36,677 nucleotides of DNA. Origin: CAYVUI01 sp964454745 (GTDB lineage: Bacteria; Planctomycetota; Phycisphaerae; Sedimentisphaerales; Anaerohalosphaeraceae). The stretch lies in the NCBI GenBank assembly GCA_964454745.1, contig CAYVUI010000033.1, forward strand, positions 1 to 36,677, read 5' to 3'. This document shows positions 27,068-35,587 of the stretch, piece after piece. A program made the position numbers and the translations under genes. The notes below the pieces were generated by a model. That model was not told the DNA's origin, did no database searches, and saw only the letters and a list, made by a program, of their open reading frames with translations. Numbering within the stretch: the first letter of the stretch is position 1; each line of letters starts with the position of its first letter.

Positions 27068-29248
27068 TTACTTTTCCGCCAGGTATTCCTCGATCTGCTT
27101 GATTTTCTTGGGGTAATCCTTCAGCCATATTTCAAAATGATACTCATGGCGGTAGAGCTTCTTCTCCATAATTTGCTGCATCAGGGCCAGGCAGTCTTTA
27201 CACGCCTGGAGGTCCTTTTTCAGCCACGGAATCGCCGCTTGACGGAATTTTTCGGCATCATCAGGGTATTGCTCATAAATCGACTGAATACGGAAATGCA
27301 GGCCAATCTCCCGGTACATCGTGCTGACTGATTCGTAATAGAGCCGCTGCATCCTGAGGTGCTCGGTGCGGTTAGGTACCTTCTCGGGGCCGTTGTACCA
27401 GTAGCGGTAAAAAAGCGGTCCGTCACCGGCAATCTCAATCGCCTTATCCAGTGAATCCATCGCAGACTGATAATACGGCAGCGAATCTTCCCAGGTCCGC
27501 GAAACGGCAGACAGCTTCTGCTGGAGGGAGCCGTCATTGTAGGTATAATGCGTCGCCTTTTTGGCCCTGAGACCACCGCCGATGCGCACTTTCCTGAATT
27601 CCTCGGGAATCGGGGCCGTTGCCCTGTGTGCGTACCAGCCGATCCACTGCTGTGGCGGCCAGATGCAGGTGTTGGACTGGATCCGGTGGGCATGTTCGAT
27701 CTGTTTCCATGCATCGAGTACATGATTACCCGCTCGAGGGCCAAACTGACGAAGGGCGATCTTTTTCGCGACCTCAGTCGGATCCGTATACGGATTGATA
27801 AAAAATTCCCGACAGGCGATTGAATTGCTCCATATATTCTCGCTCCACATTCCCCAGTGGTCAAAGACGCCATCCACCTCCAGCACCTCCCAGCGGCGCA
27901 GCTTCGCACCGATCCCCAGTGGAAAGTCCTGAATATCCTTTATATTATGCAGGGAATCATCGCCCCAGTGCAGGTTGTCGTAACCGATAAAAAGCTGGCC
28001 GTTTTCCTCGCAGATTTTCCGAGTTTCGAGCATGAAGTCATGCACCTGCCGTTCGCTCTGCCAGGCATCGTACTGGGCAGCAAAAAACACCCCGCAATCG
28101 GCTGGCATTTTTTTCTGACGCTCCATGAAACCGGGGATATCCCGCATTTCCCAGCCCCAATTCGTGGTCAGCACCTTAAGCTCCGGCTGGGTTTTCTGGC
28201 CTTCTTCGATCAGGAATCGCAGAAATCGGTCCCGCTGATCGAACTTGCTCATTCCCTTGCAGCGGGGGCAGGTTTCCGGATCGCAGAACTCGCCGTTGGC
28301 ATCCAGGCCGAATACGAACAAAAGCTTAATCTCTGGGAAATCAGTGAAAAATCGCTGCATGAGCTGGGCATAATATTCCTGAATTTTCGGGTGCCCAAAG
28401 CACAGAACCTTTCCCTGGTAGGTGCCGCTTAGGCTCAATACTTCATCTGGATAGATTTCGAGGAATCGCTGGCGGAGATGTTCCGGCGTCCACGGCCCGC
28501 CCTGGCAGGGCAGTTCGGTAATCCAAAGCGATGCCTCAAGTCCGTAATCCTTGCAGTCGTCGATCAAACTGCGAAGTTTCTGGTGGTTCGATTTCCGCTG
28601 GCTTTCCTCGATTGCATCAGGAAACAGGTCGCCTTTGACATACCCCTGGAACCGGCGAAGGTCTCCCTGCCAGTCGTGCGTGAGCAGGCAGTGCGTTGCG
28701 CCAAGGTGGGCAATGTATCGTACATCGTGCCTCTCGCCCGGCCAGGGAGCAAACCTGCAGTGAAAGATTCGCATTTTCGGGTTCAATATCCGTTCATACC
28801 GAAAACCGGTATAAAGCTGAAAACCTGCCATCAGCATTTCCTGGTATTCATAAACGGCATTTAGCATCGCACGCGGGCTCGAACCCAGCAGGACAATCGT
28901 ACCCTTGTAATCGAATATCTCATACGCTTCGACATTAGCCGGGATATTGTGGAGATTGGTATATCCCTTTTCGATAAATGTAAGGCGATGTTTTGTATCC
29001 TCAAGGGTGGAAATATAAACTGAATGCGGCTCAATCACATCCTCAAATTGCGTTTCTATATCCTTGTTGAGTTTCAGCTGATAAATATATCCCATTTCCT
29101 CGACAGCGGTTTGGTATTCTGTTGTTTTCGCCGCGAAATAAGCTTTTTCATACGTATGCAATACGACGTAACTTTTCGCGTCAGCTGATGTGATTTGGGA
29201 AACCGCAAACAATAAAATAAACATACAAGTCTTGAATGAGCTTTTCAT
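27068..29248 (-). CDS. Secreted putative glycoside hydrolase with GH20/GH67-type N-terminal domain
   Basis: A 726-residue exported protein. After a signal peptide (about 1-24) comes an alpha/beta domain containing G-T-I-V-L-L-G-S-S-P-R-A-M-L-N-A-V-Y-E-Y, the helix-strand block typical of the small N-terminal domain of GH20 and GH67 enzymes. A TIM-barrel-like region follows (about 150-500) with several acidic and aromatic stretches and a C-x-x-C (C-P-R-C) as in DUF4838-type proteins. I cannot fix the family or the catalytic residues. GGAG eight bases before the ATG supports the start. It is second in an operon with the GH127-like gene, 24 bases behind it, so both probably act on the same glycan. 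Confidence 0.7.
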   Translation of the reverse strand: MKSSFKTCMFILLFAVSQITSADAKSYVVLHTYEKAYFAAKTTEYQTAVEEMGYIYQLKLNKDIETQFEDVIEPHSVYISTLEDTKHRLTFIEKGYTNLHNIPANVEAYEIFDYKGTIVLLGSSPRAMLNAVYEYQEMLMAGFQLYTGFRYERILNPKMRIFHCRFAPWPGERHDVRYIAHLGATHCLLTHDWQGDLRRFQGYVKGDLFPDAIEESQRKSNHQKLRSLIDDCKDYGLEASLWITELPCQGGPWTPEHLRQRFLEIYPDEVLSLSGTYQGKVLCFGHPKIQEYYAQLMQRFFTDFPEIKLLFVFGLDANGEFCDPETCPRCKGMSKFDQRDRFLRFLIEEGQKTQPELKVLTTNWGWEMRDIPGFMERQKKMPADCGVFFAAQYDAWQSERQVHDFMLETRKICEENGQLFIGYDNLHWGDDSLHNIKDIQDFPLGIGAKLRRWEVLEVDGVFDHWGMWSENIWSNSIACREFFINPYTDPTEVAKKIALRQFGPRAGNHVLDAWKQIEHAHRIQSNTCIWPPQQWIGWYAHRATAPIPEEFRKVRIGGGLRAKKATHYTYNDGSLQQKLSAVSRTWEDSLPYYQSAMDSLDKAIEIAGDGPLFYRYWYNGPEKVPNRTEHLRMQRLYYESVSTMYREIGLHFRIQSIYEQYPDDAEKFRQAAIPWLKKDLQACKDCLALMQQIMEKKLYRHEYHFEIWLKDYPKKIKQIEEYLAEK

Positions 29249-29272
29249 TGGCTATGCTCCTTATGTGTCAGG

Positions 29273-31513
29273 CTATCGAAGAATAACAGAACCGACAGGA
29301 TTCTGCTTGCTGAACTGGCGTTTTTTAGCGTTTTGTACGCCAAGCCATGAGAAATAGAACTTGTCATCCCAGCCGGCAGAATCAAAATCGCTAAGGACAA
29401 CCTGCTTTCCATTTGTATCATTGCAGAGGACCTGGATCGTCCCATCGTTTCTGTCCGGACCGAGTTTAAAGTTAGCGTTGTTCACGTCAATTATAGAAGG
29501 TTGGGTTGTTCGGATGCGAATCCTGCCGTACTGCCCGTTTGACTTCGGGTTGACCTCTTCAAGGAATGTAACAGTCACCGTATGTGTTCCTTTGCCGTTA
29601 AGCGTATATGTTTTCATGTTCGGGGTTCCCCAACCCGGGCCGTAAAGGTCTACTTTTTCCCTGAATTTTCCATCAATAGAAACATCCAGCATGCCTCCAT
29701 CGGCGTAATGGTCACAATACAGGTAAAGCACATCCGAATCCGTTGTTATTGCGAGAGTGCCTCCAACTTTGTTTGAGTTATAACAAGGACCTATTTTATA
29801 CCAGTTATTCATCTTGACATCTAATGAGGGAACATGGTCCGGATTTTCCGCAAGAAGAACGGGCCCGTAATAAAACGCGGCATTTCCGGTTTCTTCTCTT
29901 TCGCCCGCCCAGTAGTGCATGTTCATCGTAAGCTCGATTTTCACATGATCGCCGGGCTTCCATTGCCGTATAAGCTCGAAATATTCCGAGGCTTTCGGAT
30001 AATGGGTTTCTTTTTTGTTTACAGTAATTTTCGTTTTGTCAGACCAGAAAGGGATGCGTAATTTCAGGCCGAAAGTATGCGCCCTGGCAGGATTAACTTC
30101 AAGGTTGATAACTCCCGTTCGCGGATATTCTGTTTTCTGGACAAGGGAGACCGGAATATTATCTACGGAAGTTTCAATGGTGCACGGGCCGTACCAGTTC
30201 AGGGCGATCCCCTCTTTATATCTCATGAGAGCCCACTCGCTCAAGAGCCCAAATCCCCGGGCTGCATTTACGCTGCAGCAGTTAAGTTCTTCGCTGCCGG
30301 GGCGGCCCTGCCAGCCAATCTCTTCGATATTGGAAATTCGTTTGCCTTCTGTGCCTGTATGATAAGTGCTCCATTTCCCGGAAACATCCTGGCTGGCGCG
30401 CAGCGAGTTCAAATGAATCATTTCAATAATGTCAGCGCTTGTCGAGCAGCCTTTGGATTTGAGCATTTCCACGCCCATGGCATTAAACGCGATCGAACAG
30501 CAGGTTTCAATGGATCCAAATCCATAGGAATTGCCCTGCGCGCTTTCATTTGTACTAAAGCCCAGTGTATTGTGGCAGTCCAGCTCCGTAATGCTCCACC
30601 ACAACCGGCCAAATGACCGAATATAGGATTCTTCCCCGGTAATCCGGTAGAGTTTTGACATCGCCATGATGGCATGCAGTCGCTCCCATCGCGTGGCATC
30701 CGGTGTTTGCGCGTTGCAGAAATGCTTGCCGGAAAGGCCGAGATGATAATAATCGCCCGCTCTTGGAAAGCCCTCATGTACGATAAATTTTGCAAATGAG
30801 AGATATTTGGGATCGTGAGTGATTGTATAAAGTTTGGCAATGCTGTCGGCAGCGGTAAGATGGAATTCCATGTTCCCGTTACCCCATCCCAGACGGTCAG
30901 ATCGAATAAGCTCATCGAGATTCTGGTAAAATTTTTCATAAAAAAGGTCGGCAATCTTTTGTGCCCCTACAAGTGCATTTGTATCCTGTGAAACTTCATA
31001 CCATTTGAGAAGCCCGGTCATAACATGATAGTGGTTCCACGAATCCCATGTATTCCCTCCACCGGGATTGATATTCGTCAGCTCGTATTCTTTGGGCCAG
31101 GGGCCAAGGTAACCGTTGGGCTTCTGGTAGGCTAGCAGCCGGGGAACGAAATCCTCAATGGTCTTTTTAAGCCTTGGGTCTCGGGTTAACGCAAAGACCT
31201 CGCTGGAAGCGGTAAGGTACTTTCCCGCGAATTCTCCGGACCAGGGCAGCAGTCCGGCGTTGTTAGGTTTGTTTTCCGCCGCGAACATTGTCAAAATCGC
31301 CGGATTTCTTTTTTCCAGGGGCAAAAGCCAATGCTCAGTAATATTCCGGATGTATTTTTCGGTAATGCCCTCGAATTCAATACGGCAGTCATGAGCTTTT
31401 GTGAAAACAGCATTTTCATATTCAGAATTCACGACATTAGCTGATACTTGTAATGAGATAAAAAACACTGTAATACAAAGAAATCCTGAAACGTTTCTCA
31501 AGTATACCAGCAT
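29273..31513 (-). CDS. Secreted GH127-like (DUF1680) beta-L-arabinofuranosidase-type enzyme
   Basis: About 746 residues with a signal peptide (MLVYLRNVSGFLCITVFF onwards). The catalytic (alpha/alpha)6 barrel of GH127/DUF1680 is recognisable. E336-T-C338 and C412-C413 line up with the Glu, Cys and Cys-Cys that bind zinc and supply the cysteine nucleophile in Bifidobacterium HypBA1, and E323 is placed to be the acid/base. All key residues are thus present. Members remove beta-L-arabinofuranose or related sugars. C-terminal beta domains follow (about 500-746). The frame opens at 31594, but the ATG at 31513 is preferred: AAAGG lies six bases upstream and it starts the signal peptide. First gene of a two-gene operon; its promoter lies in the divergent region 31514-31755. 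Confidence 0.85.
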   Translation of the reverse strand: MLVYLRNVSGFLCITVFFISLQVSANVVNSEYENAVFTKAHDCRIEFEGITEKYIRNITEHWLLPLEKRNPAILTMFAAENKPNNAGLLPWSGEFAGKYLTASSEVFALTRDPRLKKTIEDFVPRLLAYQKPNGYLGPWPKEYELTNINPGGGNTWDSWNHYHVMTGLLKWYEVSQDTNALVGAQKIADLFYEKFYQNLDELIRSDRLGWGNGNMEFHLTAADSIAKLYTITHDPKYLSFAKFIVHEGFPRAGDYYHLGLSGKHFCNAQTPDATRWERLHAIMAMSKLYRITGEESYIRSFGRLWWSITELDCHNTLGFSTNESAQGNSYGFGSIETCCSIAFNAMGVEMLKSKGCSTSADIIEMIHLNSLRASQDVSGKWSTYHTGTEGKRISNIEEIGWQGRPGSEELNCCSVNAARGFGLLSEWALMRYKEGIALNWYGPCTIETSVDNIPVSLVQKTEYPRTGVINLEVNPARAHTFGLKLRIPFWSDKTKITVNKKETHYPKASEYFELIRQWKPGDHVKIELTMNMHYWAGEREETGNAAFYYGPVLLAENPDHVPSLDVKMNNWYKIGPCYNSNKVGGTLAITTDSDVLYLYCDHYADGGMLDVSIDGKFREKVDLYGPGWGTPNMKTYTLNGKGTHTVTVTFLEEVNPKSNGQYGRIRIRTTQPSIIDVNNANFKLGPDRNDGTIQVLCNDTNGKQVVLSDFDSAGWDDKFYFSWLGVQNAKKRQFSKQNPVGSVILR

Positions 31514-31755
31514 TTCAATCCTTTCTGAAATGAAAAGAACATTAACTTTATCCATAGCAACATAATAAAGACAAGGCTTATGTAAGATATACAAAAATAC
31601 GACCGCTTAATCAAACCTTTTTTCGAGTATTTCAACGTCCACTTTTGGGTTCATTTTGGTTCAATTGGATCAAATTGATTGCATTTCCCATAATGATCTG
31701 GTATTTGTGTATGACATAAACTCAATAGTTATGTTCAGTTGGAAAGGTTGTGGAC
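31514..31755. promoter_or_regulatory. Divergent promoter region between GH127-like and TIM/DUF1080 genes
   Basis: On the minus strand CCAAAATG (31659-31652) and CCCAAAAGTGG (31649-31639) form imperfect direct repeats about 11 bp apart, and the second continues ACGTTGAAA, loosely like the CGCAAARTGGAGTTGA element at 13456 and 17941. An 11-bp palindrome, ATCAAATTGAT, lies at 31669-31679. A plausible minus-strand -10 (TATATC) lies near 31590. Shared control of both directions is possible but unproven. Confidence 0.35.
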
Positions 31756-33189
31756 ATGCAATTAAATGTACTCATTTCTTTTTTGTCGGTTTTTGTGATC
31801 TCTTTTCCAGCTTTCTGTTCTAACTGCGGGCCGGTAGGGCCCATTGATCCCGGATGGGAAGTGGGCATTCAGTGCTGGAGTTTTCATAAGTATTCCTTCT
31901 GTGAAGCAGTGGAAAAGGCCGCAAAGACCGGGGCGGATTACATCGAGATTTTCCCCGGCCAGCCATGGGGAGAAGATCAACCCGGCCTGAAGGTCCATCA
32001 CAGCATGACGCCGCCTCAGCAACAAATGCTGCTGGATAAAGCGGCGGAATATGGGTTGGAAATCTATGCCTATGGCGTCGTCGGTCTTCCCAACGATGAA
32101 AAGCAGTGTCGGGAAGTATTTGAATTTGCCAAAGCTCTCGGGCTAAAAGCCATCGCATCCGAACCACCGGAAGAGGCAATCGATCTCGTGGACAATCTTT
32201 GCCAGGAATATCAGGTCGCCGTGGCGATTCATAACCATCCCGATCCCTCGCATTACTGGAATCCCGATACGGTGTTAAAGGTCTGCCGGGGCAAGAGCCG
32301 CTGGCTTGGGGCCTGCGCGGACACCGGCCACTGGACCCGTTCAGGCGTAAATCCCATCGAAGCAGTGAAAAAACTAAAGGATCGTATCATTTACTTCCAC
32401 CTCAAGGATTTAAACGAGTTTGGGCGGCATAAGGCCCATGATGTCATCTGGGGCACAGGCAAAAGCGGCCTGAAGAATGTCCTGATGGAATTGAAAAAGC
32501 AGGGCTATCATGGTTTCTTTTCCGTTGAATACGAACACAACTGGGAAACTTCCGTGCCGGAAATTCAGCAATGTATCCGCTGGTTCCGCGATACCGCATT
32601 GGATATGGGGACATCAAAGTGGGAGAATCTGCTCGATAAAAAACTTTCGCAGTGGCAGTATCGGCCCGGAACCTGGCTCTATCAGGACGGCCAGCTCATG
32701 CGAAGAGGCAGCGGAAGTATCTGGTCAAAGAATGAATACGCCGATTTTATCCTCGAACTGGATTACAAACTCGAGCCCGGGGCGAACAGCGGCGTATTTT
32801 TGCGATGCTCGGACCTGGCCAACTGGATTCATACGACCATTGAAATCCAGATTCACGATTCAGGCGACGGCAATTCGCGGGGAACCTGCGGGGCGGTCTA
32901 TGATATCAAAGCTCCCCGCATCCAGGCGCAAAAACCCGCAGGGCAGTGGAATCATTTCCGTATTGAATGTATCGGCCCTATTCTTGATGTGTACCTAAAC
33001 GGCAAACAGGTCAACAGCTTGAATCTCAATGAATGGACCGAGCCGGGCAAAAACCCCGACGGCAGCAAAAACAAGTTCGATTATGCCTACAAAAATATGA
33101 AACGTACCGGGCGCATCGGCCTCCAGGACCACGGCGACGAGATTGCCTTTCGAAATGTTCGGATCATGGAGATTGCCGAAAACAGGTAA
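31756..33189 (+). CDS. Secreted sugar isomerase-like TIM barrel fused to a DUF1080 domain
   Basis: About 477 residues. After a signal peptide (MQLNVLISFLSVFVIS onwards) comes a xylose-isomerase-like TIM barrel (about 35-280) with candidate metal ligands in H-N-H-P-D, A-D-T-G-H and S-V-E-Y-E, as in the IolE/sugar phosphate isomerase-epimerase superfamily. The C-terminal half (about 290-477) is a DUF1080 jelly roll (G-S-I-W-S-K, A-N-S-G-V-F-L-R, W-N-H-F-R-I, G-R-I-G-L-Q-D-H-G). DUF1080 (PF06439) members have been linked to 3-keto-disaccharide hydrolysis. The pairing suggests consecutive steps on an oxidised sugar outside the cytoplasm; this is inference. The ATG at 31756 has GGAAAGG eight bases upstream; a GTG at 31750 is too close to it. 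Divergent from the GH127 operon. Confidence 0.85.
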   Translation: MQLNVLISFLSVFVISFPAFCSNCGPVGPIDPGWEVGIQCWSFHKYSFCEAVEKAAKTGADYIEIFPGQPWGEDQPGLKVHHSMTPPQQQMLLDKAAEYGLEIYAYGVVGLPNDEKQCREVFEFAKALGLKAIASEPPEEAIDLVDNLCQEYQVAVAIHNHPDPSHYWNPDTVLKVCRGKSRWLGACADTGHWTRSGVNPIEAVKKLKDRIIYFHLKDLNEFGRHKAHDVIWGTGKSGLKNVLMELKKQGYHGFFSVEYEHNWETSVPEIQQCIRWFRDTALDMGTSKWENLLDKKLSQWQYRPGTWLYQDGQLMRRGSGSIWSKNEYADFILELDYKLEPGANSGVFLRCSDLANWIHTTIEIQIHDSGDGNSRGTCGAVYDIKAPRIQAQKPAGQWNHFRIECIGPILDVYLNGKQVNSLNLNEWTEPGKNPDGSKNKFDYAYKNMKRTGRIGLQDHGDEIAFRNVRIMEIAENR

Positions 33190-33197
33190 CTGAAATT

Positions 33198-33872
33198 CTA
33201 CTCAATCTGTGGGTACCCGGCGATACCGCGAATGGTCTGGAGGGGTTCGTCTTCTTCGCTCACGGTGATAGTTACCTCCTCAGGCCCGGTGTTTTTACCG
33301 ATATATTTCCCCGCAGCCAGGGCCATAGCCGAAAATGCCTGTCGCAAATTGCCCGAACTGCTCGTGGAAACCGCTGTCACTTTCCAGAATTGCCTCTCCC
33401 CCTCACCTTTCTTATAAGTTTCATAATCCCAGGCGGAAAGGACCAGGTGCTTGGTATAGGTCGTGTACTGGCGAACCTGCGTTTCATAACCGAATACGTA
33501 AGCAGACCGATGATAATAGGGGGGGTGATAGCCGATATGCCCCCAGGCAGGGCGGGAATAAACCTCGATATTATTCTGCGGACCGCTGACGCCATAGCCG
33601 AGAAAGATCGCAAGATGGGCCTGCTCGGGCGGAACCTGGATGTATCCATTTTGCCCGAGGATATACTCCACCTGCCGGGCATATTCCTGGTATTCAAGAT
33701 CAGAAGGATTCACACTTTCGTCCGCCGGGGCCAGTACATATTTTCGCTGGATCGGTTCCGGCGCGGATGTAAAAGACTGTACATCAACTCGGTACATCCG
33801 GGCACAGCCGCAAAGAGAAAACAGGGTCAAAATAAACCCCAGGTTTACCAGGTTATGCACACATCGAACCAT
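33198..33872 (-). CDS. DUF4136-like lipoprotein
   Basis: A 224-residue predicted lipoprotein. The signal ends with the lipobox L20-C-G-C23, so C23 would be acylated. The mature part has a D-V-x-S-F start, a Y-I-L-G-x-N-G-Y helix, a P-P-E-Q-A-H-L-A-I-F-L-G-Y-G-V strand and a Tyr/His-rich middle, resembling DUF4136 envelope lipoproteins of unknown function. GAGG six bases before the ATG supports the start. It is the last gene of the Mce-type operon, eight bases after the hydrolase stop, which suggests an outer-membrane or periplasmic job linked to that system. It converges with the TIM/DUF1080 gene. Confidence 0.75.
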   Translation of the reverse strand: MVRCVHNLVNLGFILTLFSLCGCARMYRVDVQSFTSAPEPIQRKYVLAPADESVNPSDLEYQEYARQVEYILGQNGYIQVPPEQAHLAIFLGYGVSGPQNNIEVYSRPAWGHIGYHPPYYHRSAYVFGYETQVRQYTTYTKHLVLSAWDYETYKKGEGERQFWKVTAVSTSSSGNLRQAFSAMALAAGKYIGKNTGPEEVTITVSEEDEPLQTIRGIAGYPQIE

Positions 33873-33880
33873 AGGTCACC

Positions 33881-34939
33881 TCATAAAGACTTTCTCTTGA
33901 GTTTGCCGGCCATTACATCCTCGAAAAAGAGATACATCCATTCAACCAAGCCCTTGCCTTCATATTCACAGCCCCAGCAGACATGCCCTCCCTCTTCGAT
34001 AATATACAGCCGAGAAGGAATCCCTGCCTCTTCGCAGCGTTTATGGATGCCATGGGCCCACTTGACATCCACCAGCCGGTCCGCTGTTCCGTGCCAGATC
34101 ATCACTGGCGGATCTTCGGGACCATAATCGCTTTTCTCCAGCGGCCAGGAAACACCCGGAGCCTTGCCTTCGAATACTTCATCCGAAACAAAATAATCCA
34201 GGCCCGCAATGTCGACGATGCCCGCCGGCTTGGGCGTCTTGCCGGGATGGTTATCTTTTACGGTTGTATCTTTCGGTCCATCATCCTGATAGTCGTCTTC
34301 ATCGATTCCGGCACTGACAACCGCACACGCCCCGGCGGAAGTACCTACGAGAAAAATCTTTTCCGGATCGATATTATACTTCTCGGGCCCATACTTATGC
34401 AGCCAGCGAAGGGCGGTCTTGGTATCCCGAACCGCGGCATGAACCTCCCGGAATGCATGCCGTGTGCCCCGACCGGAAAGCTGAAGCTCATTTGTCTGTG
34501 TCGGCGGCGACAGTGGGTAATCCTCCTGAAGGCGGTAATCGATCGACATCACGGCGTATCCCTTTGGCACTAGTCGGTTCGCCAGGCTGGGAAACTTGGC
34601 CCAGAGCCGTTTTTGCGCCTTGTACGATCCCTTGAAGCCGCCCCCGTGAACAAGGATCACCGCGGGATATACCTCACCTTCTTTTCCCTTTGGATACCAG
34701 ATGTCTGAGAGCAGGTCAATCACCCTTGGATTTTCAAGCTCCTCATTTTCGTGAACAATGCCTTTGCCGTACACCACGGCCTCGTCTTTTGCGATGGCAT
34801 AAACCGTCGGCATTTTTCCCGTTACCCGGTCAGCAGCCTTCTCAGGGGGCTCAGGAGGCCTTTGAGACTGGGCAAAACAAAATGCGAGATTTGAACATGC
34901 TATCAACACCAGAACCTGAAATATAGCGTGTCGTTTCAT
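33881..34939 (-). CDS. Exported alpha/beta hydrolase (BD-FAE/acetyl-esterase-like)
   Basis: A 352-residue exported hydrolase: signal peptide (about 1-23), oxyanion-hole H98-G-G-G101, nucleophile G199-T-S201-A-G203, Asp at 287 (H-G-T-A-D-R) or 291, and catalytic H319 (E-G-G-H-V). The H-G-G-G and G-x-S-A-G pair fits the carboxylesterase/BD-FAE group, which includes feruloyl and acetyl xylan esterases and small-ester hydrolases. GGAG seven bases upstream supports the start. It lies 12 bases behind the auxiliary lipoprotein and 8 before DUF4136, so it belongs to the Mce-type transcription unit, an unusual partner. It could deacylate a lipid or simply be a polysaccharide esterase carried along; the sequence does not decide. 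Confidence 0.85.
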   Translation of the reverse strand: MKRHAIFQVLVLIACSNLAFCFAQSQRPPEPPEKAADRVTGKMPTVYAIAKDEAVVYGKGIVHENEELENPRVIDLLSDIWYPKGKEGEVYPAVILVHGGGFKGSYKAQKRLWAKFPSLANRLVPKGYAVMSIDYRLQEDYPLSPPTQTNELQLSGRGTRHAFREVHAAVRDTKTALRWLHKYGPEKYNIDPEKIFLVGTSAGACAVVSAGIDEDDYQDDGPKDTTVKDNHPGKTPKPAGIVDIAGLDYFVSDEVFEGKAPGVSWPLEKSDYGPEDPPVMIWHGTADRLVDVKWAHGIHKRCEEAGIPSRLYIIEEGGHVCWGCEYEGKGLVEWMYLFFEDVMAGKLKRKSL

Positions 34940-34951
34940 TTAGAATCTCCC

Positions 34952-35587
34952 TTATAACACACTGGCCTGAATGTCTCTTTCCAGCCGGCGAAGTATATTT
35001 TCAAGACATCGGTTATAGCCTTTGATCAGGCTCTCCGCCGTTCGCTGCTCAACCACTTGAGTAGACCGATAGATACCGCCAAGGACCTTGCGCTTGATCT
35101 GCGGTTTTTCGTCAATCAGGAAAAACTGTATCTCCATCACGGCCTGCCCATTCGACTCCGGATCAGAAAAATCCCCGTACAGCGAAAGGATATTCCCCTC
35201 GAGGATATAATCCGCCCGCAGCCGGCTGTCAGTATAGATCACGCTGTCAAAAATGCCGGCATCGGTAATCCAGGTATAGATCACTTCCGATATCATCGTT
35301 TGCGGCGCAGTAAGAAACTCGTTATAAAAGTCCGACTCGTACTCAACGTCCCCAATCTTGTACACCAGCCCCTTGCTCTCATAGCGGCTGACAATCCCAA
35401 ATCGCTGAATCTCCAGAACCCCGGCCGGCTCACTGGCCATGGTTTGAGAGGTTTGTGCCCCACGCTGGGTTTCAATCAGAAACTGCCTTTTCGAGATGCT
35501 TCTTTGCTTAGGCTTGATACAGCCTGCCAGTGCGACCACCAGTACCAGCAGTATAACGACCCATTGTACATTCATGGCTTTTCTCAT
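34952..35587 (-). CDS. ABC-transport auxiliary lipoprotein (PqiC/YmbA type)
   Basis: A 211-residue lipoprotein with lipobox L-A-G-C23. The mature part contains V-L-E-I-Q-R-F, a mid-protein helix before F-D-S-V-I-Y-T-D-S-R, a D-Y-I-L-E-G-N-I-L strand and a long C-terminal helix, matching the ABC-type transport auxiliary component family (PqiC/DUF330), which sits on the outer membrane and receives lipid from an MCE protein. GGAGG seven bases upstream supports the ATG at 35587, whose first bases overlap the TGA of the MCE gene by 4 (ATGA), a classic coupled pair. Confidence 0.82.
   Translation of the reverse strand: MRKAMNVQWVVILLVLVVALAGCIKPKQRSISKRQFLIETQRGAQTSQTMASEPAGVLEIQRFGIVSRYESKGLVYKIGDVEYESDFYNEFLTAPQTMISEVIYTWITDAGIFDSVIYTDSRLRADYILEGNILSLYGDFSDPESNGQAVMEIQFFLIDEKPQIKRKVLGGIYRSTQVVEQRTAESLIKGYNRCLENILRRLERDIQASVL

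Noticed and set aside
33033..34127. 364-codon plus-strand open frame
   Set aside because: It overlaps the DUF1080 end in another frame and runs antisense to the DUF4136 and hydrolase genes, which have lipobox and triad motifs.
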